Shown here piece after piece: positions 11,391-22,141 of a DNA stretch of 64,000 nt; positions within the stretch are counted from its first letter, which is position 1; each line of letters begins with the position of its first letter. The DNA lies in the NCBI RefSeq assembly GCF_900497805.2, contig NW_020954570.1:13949940-14013939 (forward strand). Reading direction: 5' to 3'. Made by a program: the position numbers and the translations under genes. This DNA comes from Vombatus ursinus. Lineage: Eukaryota > Chordata > Mammalia > Diprotodontia > Vombatidae. Below the pieces are notes generated by a model. It saw only the letters and a program-made list of their open reading frames with translations, had not been told where the DNA came from and made no database searches.

Positions 11391-11900
11391 ATGCATGGGC
11401 CCGCGTACACCTCTCGGGCCTTTGCGCTGTTCTGCCAGGAAATTGCTGTCACTCATGTCACTGGCATCCCCTATAACCCCACTGGCCAGGCCATCGTTGA
11501 AAGAGCCAACCGCACCCTGAAAACTCTCCTTCTTAAACAAAAAGGGGGAGTTGGCGGTCGCCTTACGCAGGGACAGCTGGCACAGGCCGTCTACACTCAT
11601 AACTTCCTGCAGTTCAGGGATGACCACACCACCCCGGCTCTGCGCTTTTACGCAGGGACTAAGGTACCCATGAGCCATCCACACCATAAATACACCCATA
11701 AACCACATCAAGCATCCCTGAAAACCTGCTTAACAGGAGCACGGGTGATGTGGAAAAACCCAGAGGGTCAGTGGCAGGGTCCAGGTACTGTCACAGTGAG
11801 GGGGCAGGGTCATTTGTGTGTTCTGCCAGATGGTGAAACAGAGGGACGAGGCATCTGGGTCCCCACCAGATGGACTGCAGAGATCCAGGGCGCGGAGAGG
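11391..11900 (+). pseudogene. ERV pol integrase C-terminal part
   Basis: Reads GPAYTSRAFALFCQE, then HVTGIPYNPTGQAIVERAN and RTLKTLLLKQKG, which is the conserved end of a class II retroviral integrase catalytic core. Further on, WQGPGTVTVRGQGHLCV and WVPTRWTAEIQ match the C-terminal DNA-binding domain. The upstream part of integrase and the rest of pol are not recognisable here. Remains of a broken gene. Confidence 0.85.
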
Positions 11901-11929
11901 ACGCAGACTGCCGAGAGCAGACTGGACTC

Positions 11930-12603
11930 GGGGGTGACTCGGGGGTGCGCAGGCCGCGTGTTCCTCGCCCTCCTGCTGACGGGGCTACTCCAACAGACGA
12001 CAGCCACACACAGTAGATGGTACAATGCCACCAGGTCGAGATTTTGGGCTGGGGGACGTCCTAGGACTTGTCAATCTTGCTATTGAGGCACATGGGGAGT
12101 TCCAGATACAGGACTTATATAGTGGATAGCAATTGCTTGCCTCACAAATAGAGGAACTGGCCAATAAATTCGCCCAAGCCCTCCAAGTGCAGGCTGATAT
12201 TGATCAGCAGCTGGAGGAGCAGATTCAAAAAATGGCATTGGCTACCCAGGACATTGGGAATGAACTTATGTGACTGGAATTGAGACAGCAGTTGCCATGC
12301 GATGGCTGATATTGATCCATTTGTGTACACCCTCCAACCATAACGCTACTGATGGCACCTGCTTTTCCCTCGCTTGGCCGAAGATGCCTCCAGCGCATAC
12401 ACTACATCTCTGCACACTTTGGGGAGGGCTGTGCCAAGGAGGCCATGGACTTGACCCAGTGGCTTGAGGGCCTTGTGAGCTTCCAATGGCTCACTGCATT
12501 CCTGGGGCCCGTAGCTTTCCTCATCCTCCTCTGCCTTTTCCTGCCCTGCCTATTGCGCTGCATTTGCTCTATGCTGCGCGCGCTATCCTTGACCAATTAT
12601 AAG
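11930..12603 (+). pseudogene. ERV env remains, mainly transmembrane part
   Basis: A leader-like hydrophobic run (VFLALLLTGLLQ) near 11960-11995 is followed by heptad-type text ALQVQADIDQQLEEQIQKMA (about 12180-12237), as in the betaretroviral ectodomain. Then comes a strong membrane span, LTAFLGPVAFLILLCLFLPC, at about 12490-12550 and a short tail. Most of the surface subunit is missing. Broken; only relics remain. Confidence 0.7.
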
Positions 12604-12810
12604 AAACTTAATTAAGGTCAAATTGTTTACCTCTTATATGGGAAAACATTATCTGTAATTCTCAAAAATGTTATCATTACTTGGGTAATTTGAAAGTGCA
12701 TACATAGAGAGAAGGATTACAGTTGAATTGATTATGATGGGATGATCCTGAACAATAAAATTGGATAGGGAAATGTAAAATGGAGCAATTATCTCATACA
12801 AATGAGACAA

Positions 12811-15560
12811 CATACCAAAACCTATGGAATGCAGCAAAAGCAGTAATCAGAAGAAATTTTGTATCTCTAGATGCTTATATCAATAAAATAGGGAAAGAGC
12901 AGACCAATGAAATGGATATGCAAATTAAAAAATTAGAAAAAGAACATTAAAAATCTCTAATTAAACACCAAATTGAAAATCCTACAAATTAAAGGCAAGA
13001 TTAGTATAATTGAATATAAGAAAATCATTTAATTAACAAATAAAACTAGGAGTTAATTTTATGAAAAATAATAAAATAGATAAACCACTGTTTAATATGA
13101 TTTTAAAAGAGAAAGAAAATCAAATCACTAATATTAAAAATAAAAAAGGTGAACATGCCACTAATGAAGATAAAATCAAAGCAATCATTAGGAGTTATTT
13201 TGCCCAATTACATATCAATAGATTTAACAATTTAGATGAAATGAAAGAATATTAACAAAAATATAAACTGCCTAGATTAGCAGAAAAGGAAATAGAATAT
13301 CTAAATAAACTTATTTTAGAAAAAGAAATTGAAAAGAACATCAATGAGCTTCCTAAGAAAACAGTAATCAGAACCAGATGGATTTATAAGTGAATTCTAA
13401 CAAACATTTAAAGATCAATTAATTCCAATATTAAATAAATTATTTAGAATAGTAGGCAAAGAAATCGTAACAAACTCCTTTTATGAAACAAATATGGTTC
13501 TGACGCCTAAACTAGGAAGAGCAAAAAGAAAGAAAGAAAACTATAGACCAATTTCATTAATTAATATGGATGCAAAAACCCTAAATAAAAAGCTAACTAG
13601 GAGACTATAACAATGTATCACAAAGATTATATGTTGAGTCCAAGTGGGATTTATACCAGGAATAAAGTGCTGGTTCAACATAAGGAAAACTACTAACATA
13701 ACTGATTATATCAATAAGAAAAGTAACAAAAATCACATGATTATATTGTTAGATGCTGAAAAAAACTTTTGACGAAATACAACACTCATTCCTATTAAAA
13801 ACTTGAAAGCATAAGTATAAATGGATTTTTCCTTAAAATGATAAGAAGCATCTACCTAAAACCATCAGCAAGCATTATCTGTAATGGGGACAAGCTAGAA
13901 GCCTTTGCAATAAGATCAGGAGTGAAATAAGGATACTTGTTATCACCAGTATTACTCAATATATGTATTTGGAATGCTAGCAATAGCAACGAGAAGAAAA
14001 AGAAATAGAAGGAATCAGAATGGGCAATCATGTAACAAAACTATCTCTTTTTGCAGATGATATGATGATATATTTGGAAAGTCCTAGAGATTCAACTAAA
14101 ACATTAGTTGAAACAATCTTAATCTTAATCTTAGCAAGTTAGCAGGATGTAAAATAAACCCATATAGATCATCAGCATTTCTATATATCACCAACAAAAT
14201 TTTGCAAGAAGAGATAATAAGAGATACCCCATTTAAAATAGCTGTACACAGTATAAAATACCTGAGAGTACACCTTCCAAGACAAAACCAAGAACTACAG
14301 GAACATAATTATAAAATATCTTTTATGCAAATAAAATCAGATTTAAATAATTGGGAAAATATTACTTGTTCATAGGTGGACTGAGTGAATATGACAAAAA
14401 TGACAATTCTACCTAAACTAATCTTCTTATTCAATGTCATCCTAATTAAATTATCAAAAAAATTATTTTATTGAGCTAGAAAAAATAACAAAATTCATTT
14501 GGAAGAACAAAAGATCAAGAATATCAAAGGAATTAATGAAAAAATGTAAAGGAAGGAGGTTCAGCAGTGTGATCTTAAGCTGTATTATAAAGTAGCAATT
14601 ATCAAAACTGGTACTAGCTGAGAAACAGAATGATGTATCAGTGGAATAGAGTAGATGTACAATACACAGTAGTGAATGATTATATCAAGCTTATGTTGAC
14701 AAATGTAAAGATTGAAGCTTTTGGGATAAGAATTCACTGATTTGTAAAAATTGCTGGGAAAATAGTCCAGCAGAAATTGAGTATAGACCAATATCTTTCA
14801 CCATTTACCAAGATAAGGTCAAAATAGATATATGACCTAGATATAAAGGAAGCTATCATAAAGAAATTAGAAGAACATGGAACATATTAACTTTCAGACC
14901 TATGCATAGGAGGAGAATTTATGAATAAACAAGAGATAGAGAGCATTGTGAGATATAAAATGAATAATTTTGATTACATTAAATTAAAAAGGGTTAGTAC
15001 AAATAAGACCAATGTAGCCATGATTAGAAGGAAAGCAGAAAACTGGCAGAGGAGGGAGAGGAAATCTTGCACAAAGGTTTTATATTAAATATATGAAAAA
15101 CTTTTTCAAATTATAAGAATATGAATAATTCCCCAATTAATAAATGGTCAAGTACATGAACAGGCAGTTTTTTGATGAAGAAATCAAAATTATATATAGT
15201 CATATGAAAAAATGGTCTAAATCATTGAGTAGAGAAATGCAAATTAAAACAACTTTGAGATATTATCTCACAACTATCAGATTAACTAAAATGATAGGAG
15301 AAAATGACATATTTTGATGTGGGCAACTCTCTTTATGGTGACAAAAAACTGAAAATTGAGGAGACGCCTATCAATTAGGGAAGGACTAAACAAGTTGTGG
15401 TATAAGATTGTGGTAGAATACTACTTTGCTATAAGAAATAGTAAGCTGGTTGATTTTAGAAAAACATGGAAAGACTGGCATGAAATAATGAAGAGTAAAA
15501 TGAGAAGAGTGAAGAAAAAGTTGGATACAGTAACAGTAATATTGTTCAAAGAACAATTGT
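12811..15560 (+). pseudogene. L1 ORF2 (RT and C-terminal) remains, copy A
   Basis: L1 ORF2 encodes endonuclease plus reverse transcriptase. Here the text begins just before the RT domain. The RT catalytic motif FADD is readable at 14050-14061 in LSLFADDMMIYLESPRDST, and IIRSIYLKPSA-type blocks precede it. The C-terminal end is at 15356-15562. Many stops and frameshifts interrupt it, and the endonuclease domain is absent, so it is dead. Confidence 0.8.
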
Positions 15561-16497
15561 GAACCACTAAGTTATTCTGCGTAAGATAAACATACAAATC
15601 AACTATAAAGGACCTGTGAAGGAAAATGTTATCCACCTCCAGAGAAGGAACTGATAGAAATGTGCGTGGTATAGTTTTACATATCTGCATCAAATAGTGG
15701 CCTTCTTTAGTACAGGATTGGGGAAGAAAGGAGAGAAAGAGTTCAGAACTTAAAATGTAATCACACAAAATTTTAATTTTAAAAAAGAAAAATTAGGGTA
15801 GAGTGAAGACAATGGAGAAAAGGCAGGGACTCGCCTGAGCTCTTCACATACAACTTTAAATCAAAACAAATGCTGGAGTAGCAGAACCCACAAAAAGACA
15901 GAGTGAAACAATATTCCAGCACAAGACAACTTAGAAGGTTGGTAGAAAAGGTCTGTTGCACCAGGGTGAGAGTGAATTACAGCCCAGTGCAGGCCATGCC
16001 CTAGCAAACTAGCAGTAGGCTTTGGGGGCAACTGAATCAGTGGCAGCAGTAGTGGTTTCTGGGCCTCTCAGCCCACAGGGCGTCAGACATTTGGACAGAA
16101 GGAGACTACAGGGATCCCTTTTCTGGCACCAGGGACAGAACTCTGTTGCATTGCCCATACATGGATCTGGGTTGCAGTCCTGGGTCTCAGTCCCAGAGCA
16201 AGGAGGAACACTAACACACCAGAACTTGCCATCATAGAAAAACTGAGACCCTGGTAACAGTTCCAGGGCCGAAAAGAGTGCATGTGATCATGCATAGACC
16301 AGAGCAAAGGTCAGGAGAGTAGTAAACACCTTTCCCTAGATCATGCCACATGAAAAGAATTGAAAACTCACAGGTCCCCAGAATTATCTCTGAAAATAGC
16401 TGCATAAAAAACCTGAAGCTTGGGACAGTGCCCCCTCCACTCCAGAAGTAGAGCCCCACTTTGGTATAGAGTTAAAAGTCAATAAATAGATTGTAAA

Positions 16498-17905
16498 ATG
16501 AGCAAAGAGCAGGAAAAGATCCTGGCTACAGAAAGTTACTATGGTGACAGGGAAGATCAAAACACAGTTAGAAGAAGACAACAAAGTCAAAACTCCTACA
16601 TCCAAAGCTTCCAAAAAAAAAATGTGAATTTGTTTCAGGCCCAAAAAGAATTCCTAGAAGAACTCAAAAAGGTTTTTAAAAATCAAGTAAGATTGGTAGA
16701 GGAAAAAATTAGAAAAGATATGAGAGTGATGCAAGAAAATCATGAAAAAAGTCAACAGCTTGGTAAAGGAAGCACAAAAAAAATACTGAAGAAAATTATA
16801 CCTTAAAAAACAGAACAGGCCAAATAGTAAAAGAGGCACAAAAATCCAGTGAAGAGAACTCTTTAAAAAACAGAATTGGCCTAATAGAAAAAGAGCTACA
16901 AAATTCGCTGAAGAAAACAACTCCTAAAAAAAAAAGAAAAAGAAAAAGAAAAAGAGAAAATAACTCCTAAAAAAGTAGAATTGGCTAAACGGAAAAGGAG
17001 ATACAAAAGCTCACTGAAGAAAATAATTCCTTAAAAATTAGAATTGGAGCAGCAGCTAGGTGGTACAGTGGATAGAGCACCAGTCCTGGATTCAGGAGGA
17101 CAGGAGTTCAAATCCGGTCTCAGACACATAACACTTACTAGCTGTGTGACCCTGGGCAAGTCACTTAACTTCATTGCCAAAAAACAAACAAACAAAAAAC
17201 AAAAAACTAGAACTGGGCAAGTAGAAGCTAATGACTTTATGAGACATCACGAAACAAGCAAAATCAAAAGAATGAAAAAAATAGAAGAAATGTGAAATAT
17301 CTCACTGGAAAAACAACTGACACCTGGAAAATAGGTCCACGAGAGATAATTTAAGAATTATTGAACTACTTGAAAGCCATAATAAAAAAAAAATGCCTAG
17401 ACATCACCTTTCAAGAAATTATCAAGGAAAACTGCCCTGATATTCTAGAACCAGAAGGTAAAATAAAAATTGAAAGAATCCACTGATCACCTCCTGAAAG
17501 AGATCCCAAAGTGAAAACTTCCCAGAATGTTATAGCTAAATTCTGGAACTCCCAGGTCAAGGAGAAAATATTGCAAACAGCCAAAAAGAAACAATTCAAA
17601 TAGAGCCACAGTTGGAATAACACAAGATTTGGCAGCTTCTACATTAAAGGATGGGAGGACTTGGAGTATGATATTCTGGAGGGCAAAAGAAGTAGGATCA
17701 CAACCTAAAATCACCTATCCAGCAAAACTGAATATAATCCTTCAGGGGAAAAATGGATATTTAATGAAATATTTTAAATAAATTTAATGAAAAATTTAAT
17801 TTGAAGCATTCCTGATGAAAAGACCAGAGCTGAATAGAAATTTTGACTGTCAAATTCAAGACTCAAAAGGAGCATAAAAAGATTAACAGGAAAAAGAAAT
17901 CATAA
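16498..17905 (+). pseudogene. L1 ORF1 remains, copy B
   Basis: Starts MSKEQEKILATESYYGDRED and has a Lys/Glu-rich coiled-coil region (KEFLEELKKVFKNQVRLVEE at about 16645-16705). A heptad-bearing stretch is repeated several times at 16800-17040 (GAATTGGC and AGAAAA-type units), which looks like local expansion. A SINE interrupts at about 17048-17207. The C-terminal block aligns with copy A and with the minus-strand copy at 42.5 kb. Stops and frameshifts are present. Confidence 0.75.
17048..17207 (+). repeat. tRNA-SINE (WSINE/MAR1 head type) in L1 ORF1
   Basis: CAGCTAGGTGGTACAGTGG, AGTTCAAATCCGGTCTCAG and TGTGTGACCCTGGGCAAGTC are all present, with a (CAAA)n tail. TAGAATTGG before and TAGAACTGG after (17208-17216) fit a target duplication, and removing the SINE rejoins the L1 text. 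Confidence 0.9.
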
Positions 17906-18439
17906 AGATCTCAATAAAGTTAAACTGTTTACATTTCTATATGGGAAAATGATACTTGTAACTCCTTAAAACTTTCTTATTATTAGGGCAGTTAGAAGGA
18001 GTATATGTGGACAGAAGACACACGTGCAGGTTGAATATGATGGAATAATTATCTAAAAAAAAATTAAAGGATGAGAAAGAGGAATGCACTGGGAGAAGGG
18101 AAAAGGGAAGGGTAAATTATCTGACATAAAAGAGGCACAAAAGAACTTTTACAGAGGAGGGGAATATGGGCAATGTGGTGGGGAGTGTATGAACCTTACT
18201 CTCATTAGAATTGGTTCTAAGAGGGAATAAAATACTCACTCAGTTGGGTATGGAAATCTATCTTTCCTAACAAGAAAATAGGAGGGAAGGGAAAAAGAGA
18301 AGGGGGATGTAAAAGAATGGAGGGTGGATGGGGGAGGTAAAAATCAGAAGCAAAACACTTTTGAGAATGGACAGGGTGAAAGGAGATAAAGAGTAAGATG
18401 AACAGGGGGACATAGGATGGAGGAAAATACATAGTAATC

Positions 18440-19170
18440 ATATCTATGAAAAAATTACATCAGATTTCTCTGATAAAGACCTCATTTCTCAAATATATGG
18501 AGAATGAGGTCAAATTTATAGAAATAAGAGCTATTCCTCAGTTGATGAATGGTCAAAGGACATGACCAGGCAGTTTTCAGATGAAGAAATCAAAGCTATC
18601 TATAGTTACATGAAAAAAAAATGCTCTAAATCCCTATTGATTAGAGAATTGCAAATTAAAACAATTCTGAGGTATCACCTCACACTTATCAGATTGGCTA
18701 ATATGACAGAAAAGGAAAATGACAAATGTTGGAGGGGATGTGGGAAAATTGGGACACTAATGCACTATTGGTAGAGTTGAGAACTGATCCAATCATTCTG
18801 GAGAGCAATTTGGAACTATGACCAAAGGGCAATCAAACTGTGCATATCCTTTGATCCAGCAATACCACTATTAGATCTGTATCCCAATGAGATTTTAAAA
18901 AAGGGAAAAGACCTATCTGTACAAAAAAAAATATTTATAGCAGCAATTTTTGTAGTGACAAAGAATTGGAAATTGAGGGGATGCCCGTCATTTGGGAAGT
19001 AGCAGAATAAATTATGGTATCTGATTGTAATGGAATATTACTGTGCTATAAGAAACAATGAGCAAGATGCTTTCTGAAAAACCTGGACAGACTTACATGA
19101 ACTGATGCAAAGCAAAGTAAGCAGAACCAGGAGAACATTGTACACAGTAACAGCAATGTTGTATGATGAA
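18440..19170 (+). pseudogene. L1 ORF2 C-terminal end, copy B
   Basis: The frame at 18562-18774 reads RQFSDEEIKAIYSYMKK and ends near the Cys-rich motif CWRGCGKIGTLMHYW, which is the conserved C-terminal domain of marsupial L1 ORF2. Broken by stops after this motif, with the remaining C-terminal text (LCISFDPA-type, then YYCAIRNNEQ) in other frames. Confidence 0.85.
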
Positions 19171-19545
19171 GAATTGTGAATGACTTAGCTATTCTCAGCA
19201 GCACAGTGATCCAAGACAATCCCAAAGGATTCATGATGAAAAATGCTATCCACCTCCAGAGAAAGAGCTGAAATTGTCTGAATACAGACTGAAGCATACT
19301 ATTTTTTTCTTTCTCTTCTTTTCTTTTCTTTTTGTTCAAGTCTTCCTGTACAAAATGACTAATATGGAAATGTTTTATGTGATTGCACATGTGTAACCTA
19401 TATCAGATTGCTTACTGTCTCAGGGGAAGGCATAGATGAAGGTGGCTCAGAGGGATAGAATCTGAAACTCAACAACTTTTTTTTTAAATTGTTGAAAAGT
19501 GTTTTAACATGTAATTGGGGAAAAAAATAAAATATTATTTAAAAA

Positions 19546-20165
19546 AAACCCTGGAAAGACTTACATGAACTGATGCAAAGTGAAATGAGCAGAAGCAGTA
19601 GAACACTGTATTCAGTAACAATAATATTGTGTGATCAACTGTGAATCGCTTGGCTATTCTCGGCAATACGACAATCCAAGACAGTTTTTTGTTTTGTTTT
19701 GTGAGGCAGTTGGGATTAAGTGACTTGCCCAGAGTCGCACAGCTAGTAAGTGTTATGTGTCTGAGGCTGAATTTGAACTCAGGTCCTCCTGACTCCAGGG
19801 CCAGTGTTCTATCCACTGTGCCACCTAGTTGCCCCCTATCCAAGACAATTTTGAAGGACTTATAATGAAAAATGCTATCCATCTCCAGAGAAAAAATTGA
19901 TGGAGTCTGAATATAGACCTTAGCATATTTTTTCTTTATTTTGCTTGTTTTTTTTTGTCTTTGTTTTCTCTCACAGTATGACTAACGTGGAAATATGTTT
20001 TGCATGACTGCACATGTATGACCTATATCAAATTGTTTGCCCTCTCAATGTGGGAAGGGAGGGGAGAGAAGGAGGGAGGGAGTTTGGAACTCAAAAAAAT
20101 TTTAAGTGAATGTTAAAAATTGTTTTTAAAGTAATTGGGGGAGGATAAAATATTAAAGAAAAAAA
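19546..20165 (+). mobile_element. LINE L1 3' end, split by a SINE
   Basis: After the A-rich end of copy B, the L1 3' region starts again (GGAAAGACTTACATGAACTG, also at 19083-19103). It runs through 3' UTR to an A-rich tail near 20165. It is therefore a second, 5'-truncated L1 placed in or right after the tail of copy B. Confidence 0.8.
19684..19837 (-). repeat. tRNA-SINE, minus strand, in L1
   Basis: Poly-T then GTTAAG-type block, GACTTGCCCAGAGTCGCACAG, GATAGAACAC complement and CACCTAGTTGCCCC. The 10-bp ATCCAAGACA occurs on both sides (19674-19683 and 19838-19847), a perfect target duplication. Confidence 0.92.
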
Positions 20166-20169
20166 AGAA

Positions 20170-20640
20170 AAAAAAATTGGCTCAACCTATAGGGAAGGGA
20201 GGTTTAGTATGTTGCTTTCACCACAAGTGGTCACATTGTATGCAGCTCATTTGGGGATTGTTCTTCTGAAAACACAGGCTTGAAATTACATCTAGTCGTC
20301 TGGAAATGATTCACGTAATCAGAACAACTTTAAGGGAATAGAGCACATACCAGATTACTTAGCACAACTTTCCAATGATACTACTTTTCCATGAGGAGCG
20401 ACCTAGAAACCTTGCTCAAAAATCTATCCTGATTTCATAGGATATTTCCAGGGCCTAACCTTCTCAAAATAGTCCAGAGTACTCTTGTTTACTTTCAAAT
20501 CTCTGCTACAATAGTAGCTCTGTACCAGTTATTTGCAGCCTAGTATTTGATAGATATTATCCATCTTTTGCTGTCAACCTTTATCTGAGTTGACTGCAAG
20601 CAATTTGTGGAAAGGAATTTTGTCTGAGGATGGTAAACAA
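20170..20640. other. Unassigned
   Basis: No recognisable gene or repeat. Possibly the rest of the retroviral relic just downstream, but no motif supports that. Confidence 0.35.
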
Positions 20641-20790
20641 ATCTGATTTGTCATTAGTATACCTCAAAAGCCTCAAGCTATTGGACATGCTAACAGCACA
20701 ACACAAAGTATAAAGGATACTCTGTAACGAATTGTAAAATATTAACCAACAAGAGTTTGTCAAATTTCTTATCATTCAACATGTCACTCC
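20641..20790 (+). pseudogene. ERV integrase-like scrap
   Basis: One frame near 20660-20730 reads SIPQKPQAIGHANSTTQS followed by IKDTL, which resembles the retroviral integrase signature (IPYNPQGQ.IVERANRTLK). No flanking LTR or other retroviral gene was recognised. Old, broken fragment; a short match, so moderate doubt. Confidence 0.4.
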
Positions 20791-21044
20791 ATGTTCAGTA
20801 ACAAGTCATTCTTGCTAAATGGGGTGATATCTCAAGACCTGGCTTCATCTTCTCAATCCAGACTTAACTGAGAATTTATATGACAAACAAGAACATAGTC
20901 TGCATCTATTCCTCACTGACGTTTGTCATGTTTCTCTTATTAAAAGCTATAGATTTGGATTACGATAGCTCTCTGCAATAATTTAGGTCCTGCAGCCAAA
21001 GTGCTGATGGGATGGTAGGACATTGGTATTTCATCTACATGGGT

Positions 21045-21108
21045 AGATAATTCATTCATTCAATCAATTTATTAAGGACCTTTTATGTGTTAGGAAGTTG
21101 TGGTAAGT
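21045..21108 (-). repeat. L2 3' end, first half
   Basis: TCATTCATTCAATCAATTTATTAAGGACCTTTTATGTG is the diverged minus-strand L2 3' end (usual plus-strand text TTTATTAAGCACCTACTATGTG). Its continuation is at 21605-21860, beyond two inserted repeats. Confidence 0.65.
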
Positions 21109-21332
21109 TAGTGGTGTCAAACTCAAATAGAAACCAGGGCCACTAAACGCTAAGTAAAGATCACCATGGGCCACATATTGACTTAGAAAATCACATGTTA
21201 ATATTATATATGTTTTATTATATTTTTATTTATTTTGTTAAATATTTCCCAATTGCATTTTAATTTGGTTTAGCTTACCATCAGGAGTATTGTGGGCTGC
21301 ATGTAGCCTTGGCCACATGTCTAACACCTCTG
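21109..21332. mobile_element. hAT-type MITE, copy 1
   Basis: Begins TAGTGGTGTCAAACTCA and ends GTCTAACACCTCTG, giving imperfect inverted ends of hAT type. The inner part (GGGCCACATATTGACTTAG, TTTATTTATTTTGTTAAATA, GTGGGCTGCATGTAGCC) matches the copy at 33831-34049. Too short to encode a transposase. It interrupts the L2 relic; no clear 8-bp duplication here. Confidence 0.65.
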
Positions 21333-21349
21333 TATTAATTATTAGGGGA

Positions 21350-21600
21350 ATAATAATAATAATAAAATGGCTAGCATTTTTGTAGCACTTTAAAGCTTTC
21401 AGAGTGCTTTACATATATTATCTCATTTTTCCCTCATACAAACCCTATGAGGAAAATGCTATTATTATCTCCATTATTCAGATGAAGAAACTGAGGCAAA
21501 TAGGGCTAAAGGACTTGCAAAGGGCTCACACATTAATACCTGAGACATCAGGTCTTCCTTACTCCAGGTTCAACACAATATCAACTTGTAGCTCCACTAT
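21350..21600 (-). repeat. MIR, minus strand
   Basis: Order on the plus strand: AATAATAATAAAATGGCTAGC, AGTGCTTTACATATATTATC, CCTATGAGGAAAATGC, GATGAAGAAACTGAGGCAAA and a GACATCAGGTC end. This is an almost full-length minus-strand MIR of about 250 bp. Confidence 0.75.
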
Positions 21601-21604
21601 AAAG

Positions 21605-21860
21605 ACCGAAATAAAAACAGTTCCTGACCTCAAGGAGCTTACATTCTACTGGGGGAAACAATAGATACTGGAAACACATAAGCAAATGCAAAATATATAC
21701 AAAGTAAATGCAAGAAAAGATTGAGGGGCAGGGGGACAGGTAGTATCAGCTTGGAGGGATCAGCAAAATTCTAATTAATGTAGGAGGTGCTGCTTGAGCT
21801 AAGATTTGAGGGAAGCTAGGAATTTCATCACAGATCAGCTGTGATTATTCCCCCTAGGGC
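21605..21860 (-). repeat. L2 3' region, second half
   Basis: CAGTTCCTGACCTCAAGGAGC, TTACATTCTACTGGGGGAAACA and AGGAGGTGCTGCTTGAGC follow the usual order of the minus-strand L2 3' region. Continues the piece at 21045-21108. Confidence 0.65.
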
Positions 21861-22014
21861 CGTTTCACACCAGCAGAATTTCTTTGAAAGTCTTTTACAT
21901 TGTTATTTTAACAATATCCCCTACAGAATCACTGGAGTCATAAAGTGAAGGGAGTGATAATTCTTGCCAAAAATAACATTTCTAGAGTGTTAATGTGGGG
22001 CAATGGAGAAAAAA

Positions 22015-22141
22015 AAAGTGTTGGAGTTAGAAGAAACCTAGACTCCAATCCATCTTGCCTCTGACATGTATTACTTGATCACAGGCAAGTTAAGACTTCA
22101 TTAATCCTCGAGTTTCTTAATCTGTATAATGGGGGTAATAC
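22015..22141 (+). repeat. MIR, 5' half
   Basis: TTGGAGTTAGAAGAAACCTAG, CACAGGCAAGTTAAGAC, TTTCTTAATCTGTATAATGGG. The matching 3' half is at 22666-22815, so one MIR is split by the LTR in between. Confidence 0.7.

Larger units (their letters stand above)
7261..12603 (+). mobile_element. Class II (betaretrovirus-like) ERV, decayed
   Basis: A fossil provirus in the ORF1-ORF2 spacer of L1 copy A. Recognised parts are a 5' LTR, a tRNA-Lys-type primer site, a gag start, an integrase C-terminal part and an env transmembrane part. Protease, reverse transcriptase and most of gag and pol are not recognisable. Between gag and integrase lie 2.7 kb that do not look retroviral. No 3' LTR is present: sequence goes straight from env back into L1. 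Class II is suggested by the primer site and by the betaretrovirus/HML-like integrase and env text. It is clearly broken, with several breaks and large losses. It is younger than its L1 host; LTR-LTR dating is impossible. Confidence 0.75.
5485..15786 (+). mobile_element. LINE L1 copy A, split by an ERV
   Basis: Parts in order: 5' UTR-like sequence (5485-6221), ORF1 remains (6222-7244), spacer, an endogenous retrovirus (7261 to about 12603), the rest of the spacer (about 12604-12810), then ORF2 from just before the reverse transcriptase to its end (about 12811-15560) and a 3' UTR with A-rich end. The spacer resumes after the ERV where the second L1 copy predicts: GTCAAATTGTTTAC here against GTTAAACTGTTTAC at 17.92 kb. 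The ORF2 endonuclease part is missing at about 12810. The 10-bp sequence GAAAAATTAG at 5475-5484 and 15787-15796 is a likely target duplication; being AT-rich, it could partly be chance. Confidence 0.8.
15797..19545 (+). mobile_element. LINE L1 copy B, most of ORF2 missing
   Basis: Contains 5' UTR-like sequence (15797-16497), ORF1 (16498-17905, split by a SINE), a purine-rich spacer (about 17906-18430), then only the last 700 bp of ORF2 (about 18440-19170) and the 3' UTR with A-rich end near 19545. About 3 kb of ORF2, including the endonuclease and RT core, is missing. This could be an internal deletion or two insertions side by side. Confidence 0.75.

Noticed and set aside
17044-17295. SINE A/B boxes as a tRNA gene
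   Set aside because: The sequence is a tRNA-derived SINE with tail and target duplication; it lacks a proper cloverleaf acceptor end.
19641-19865. 74-codon frame with RQLGLSDLPRVAQLVSVM
   Set aside because: A frequent shadow frame of the minus-strand tRNA-SINE; the same text appears in other SINE copies.
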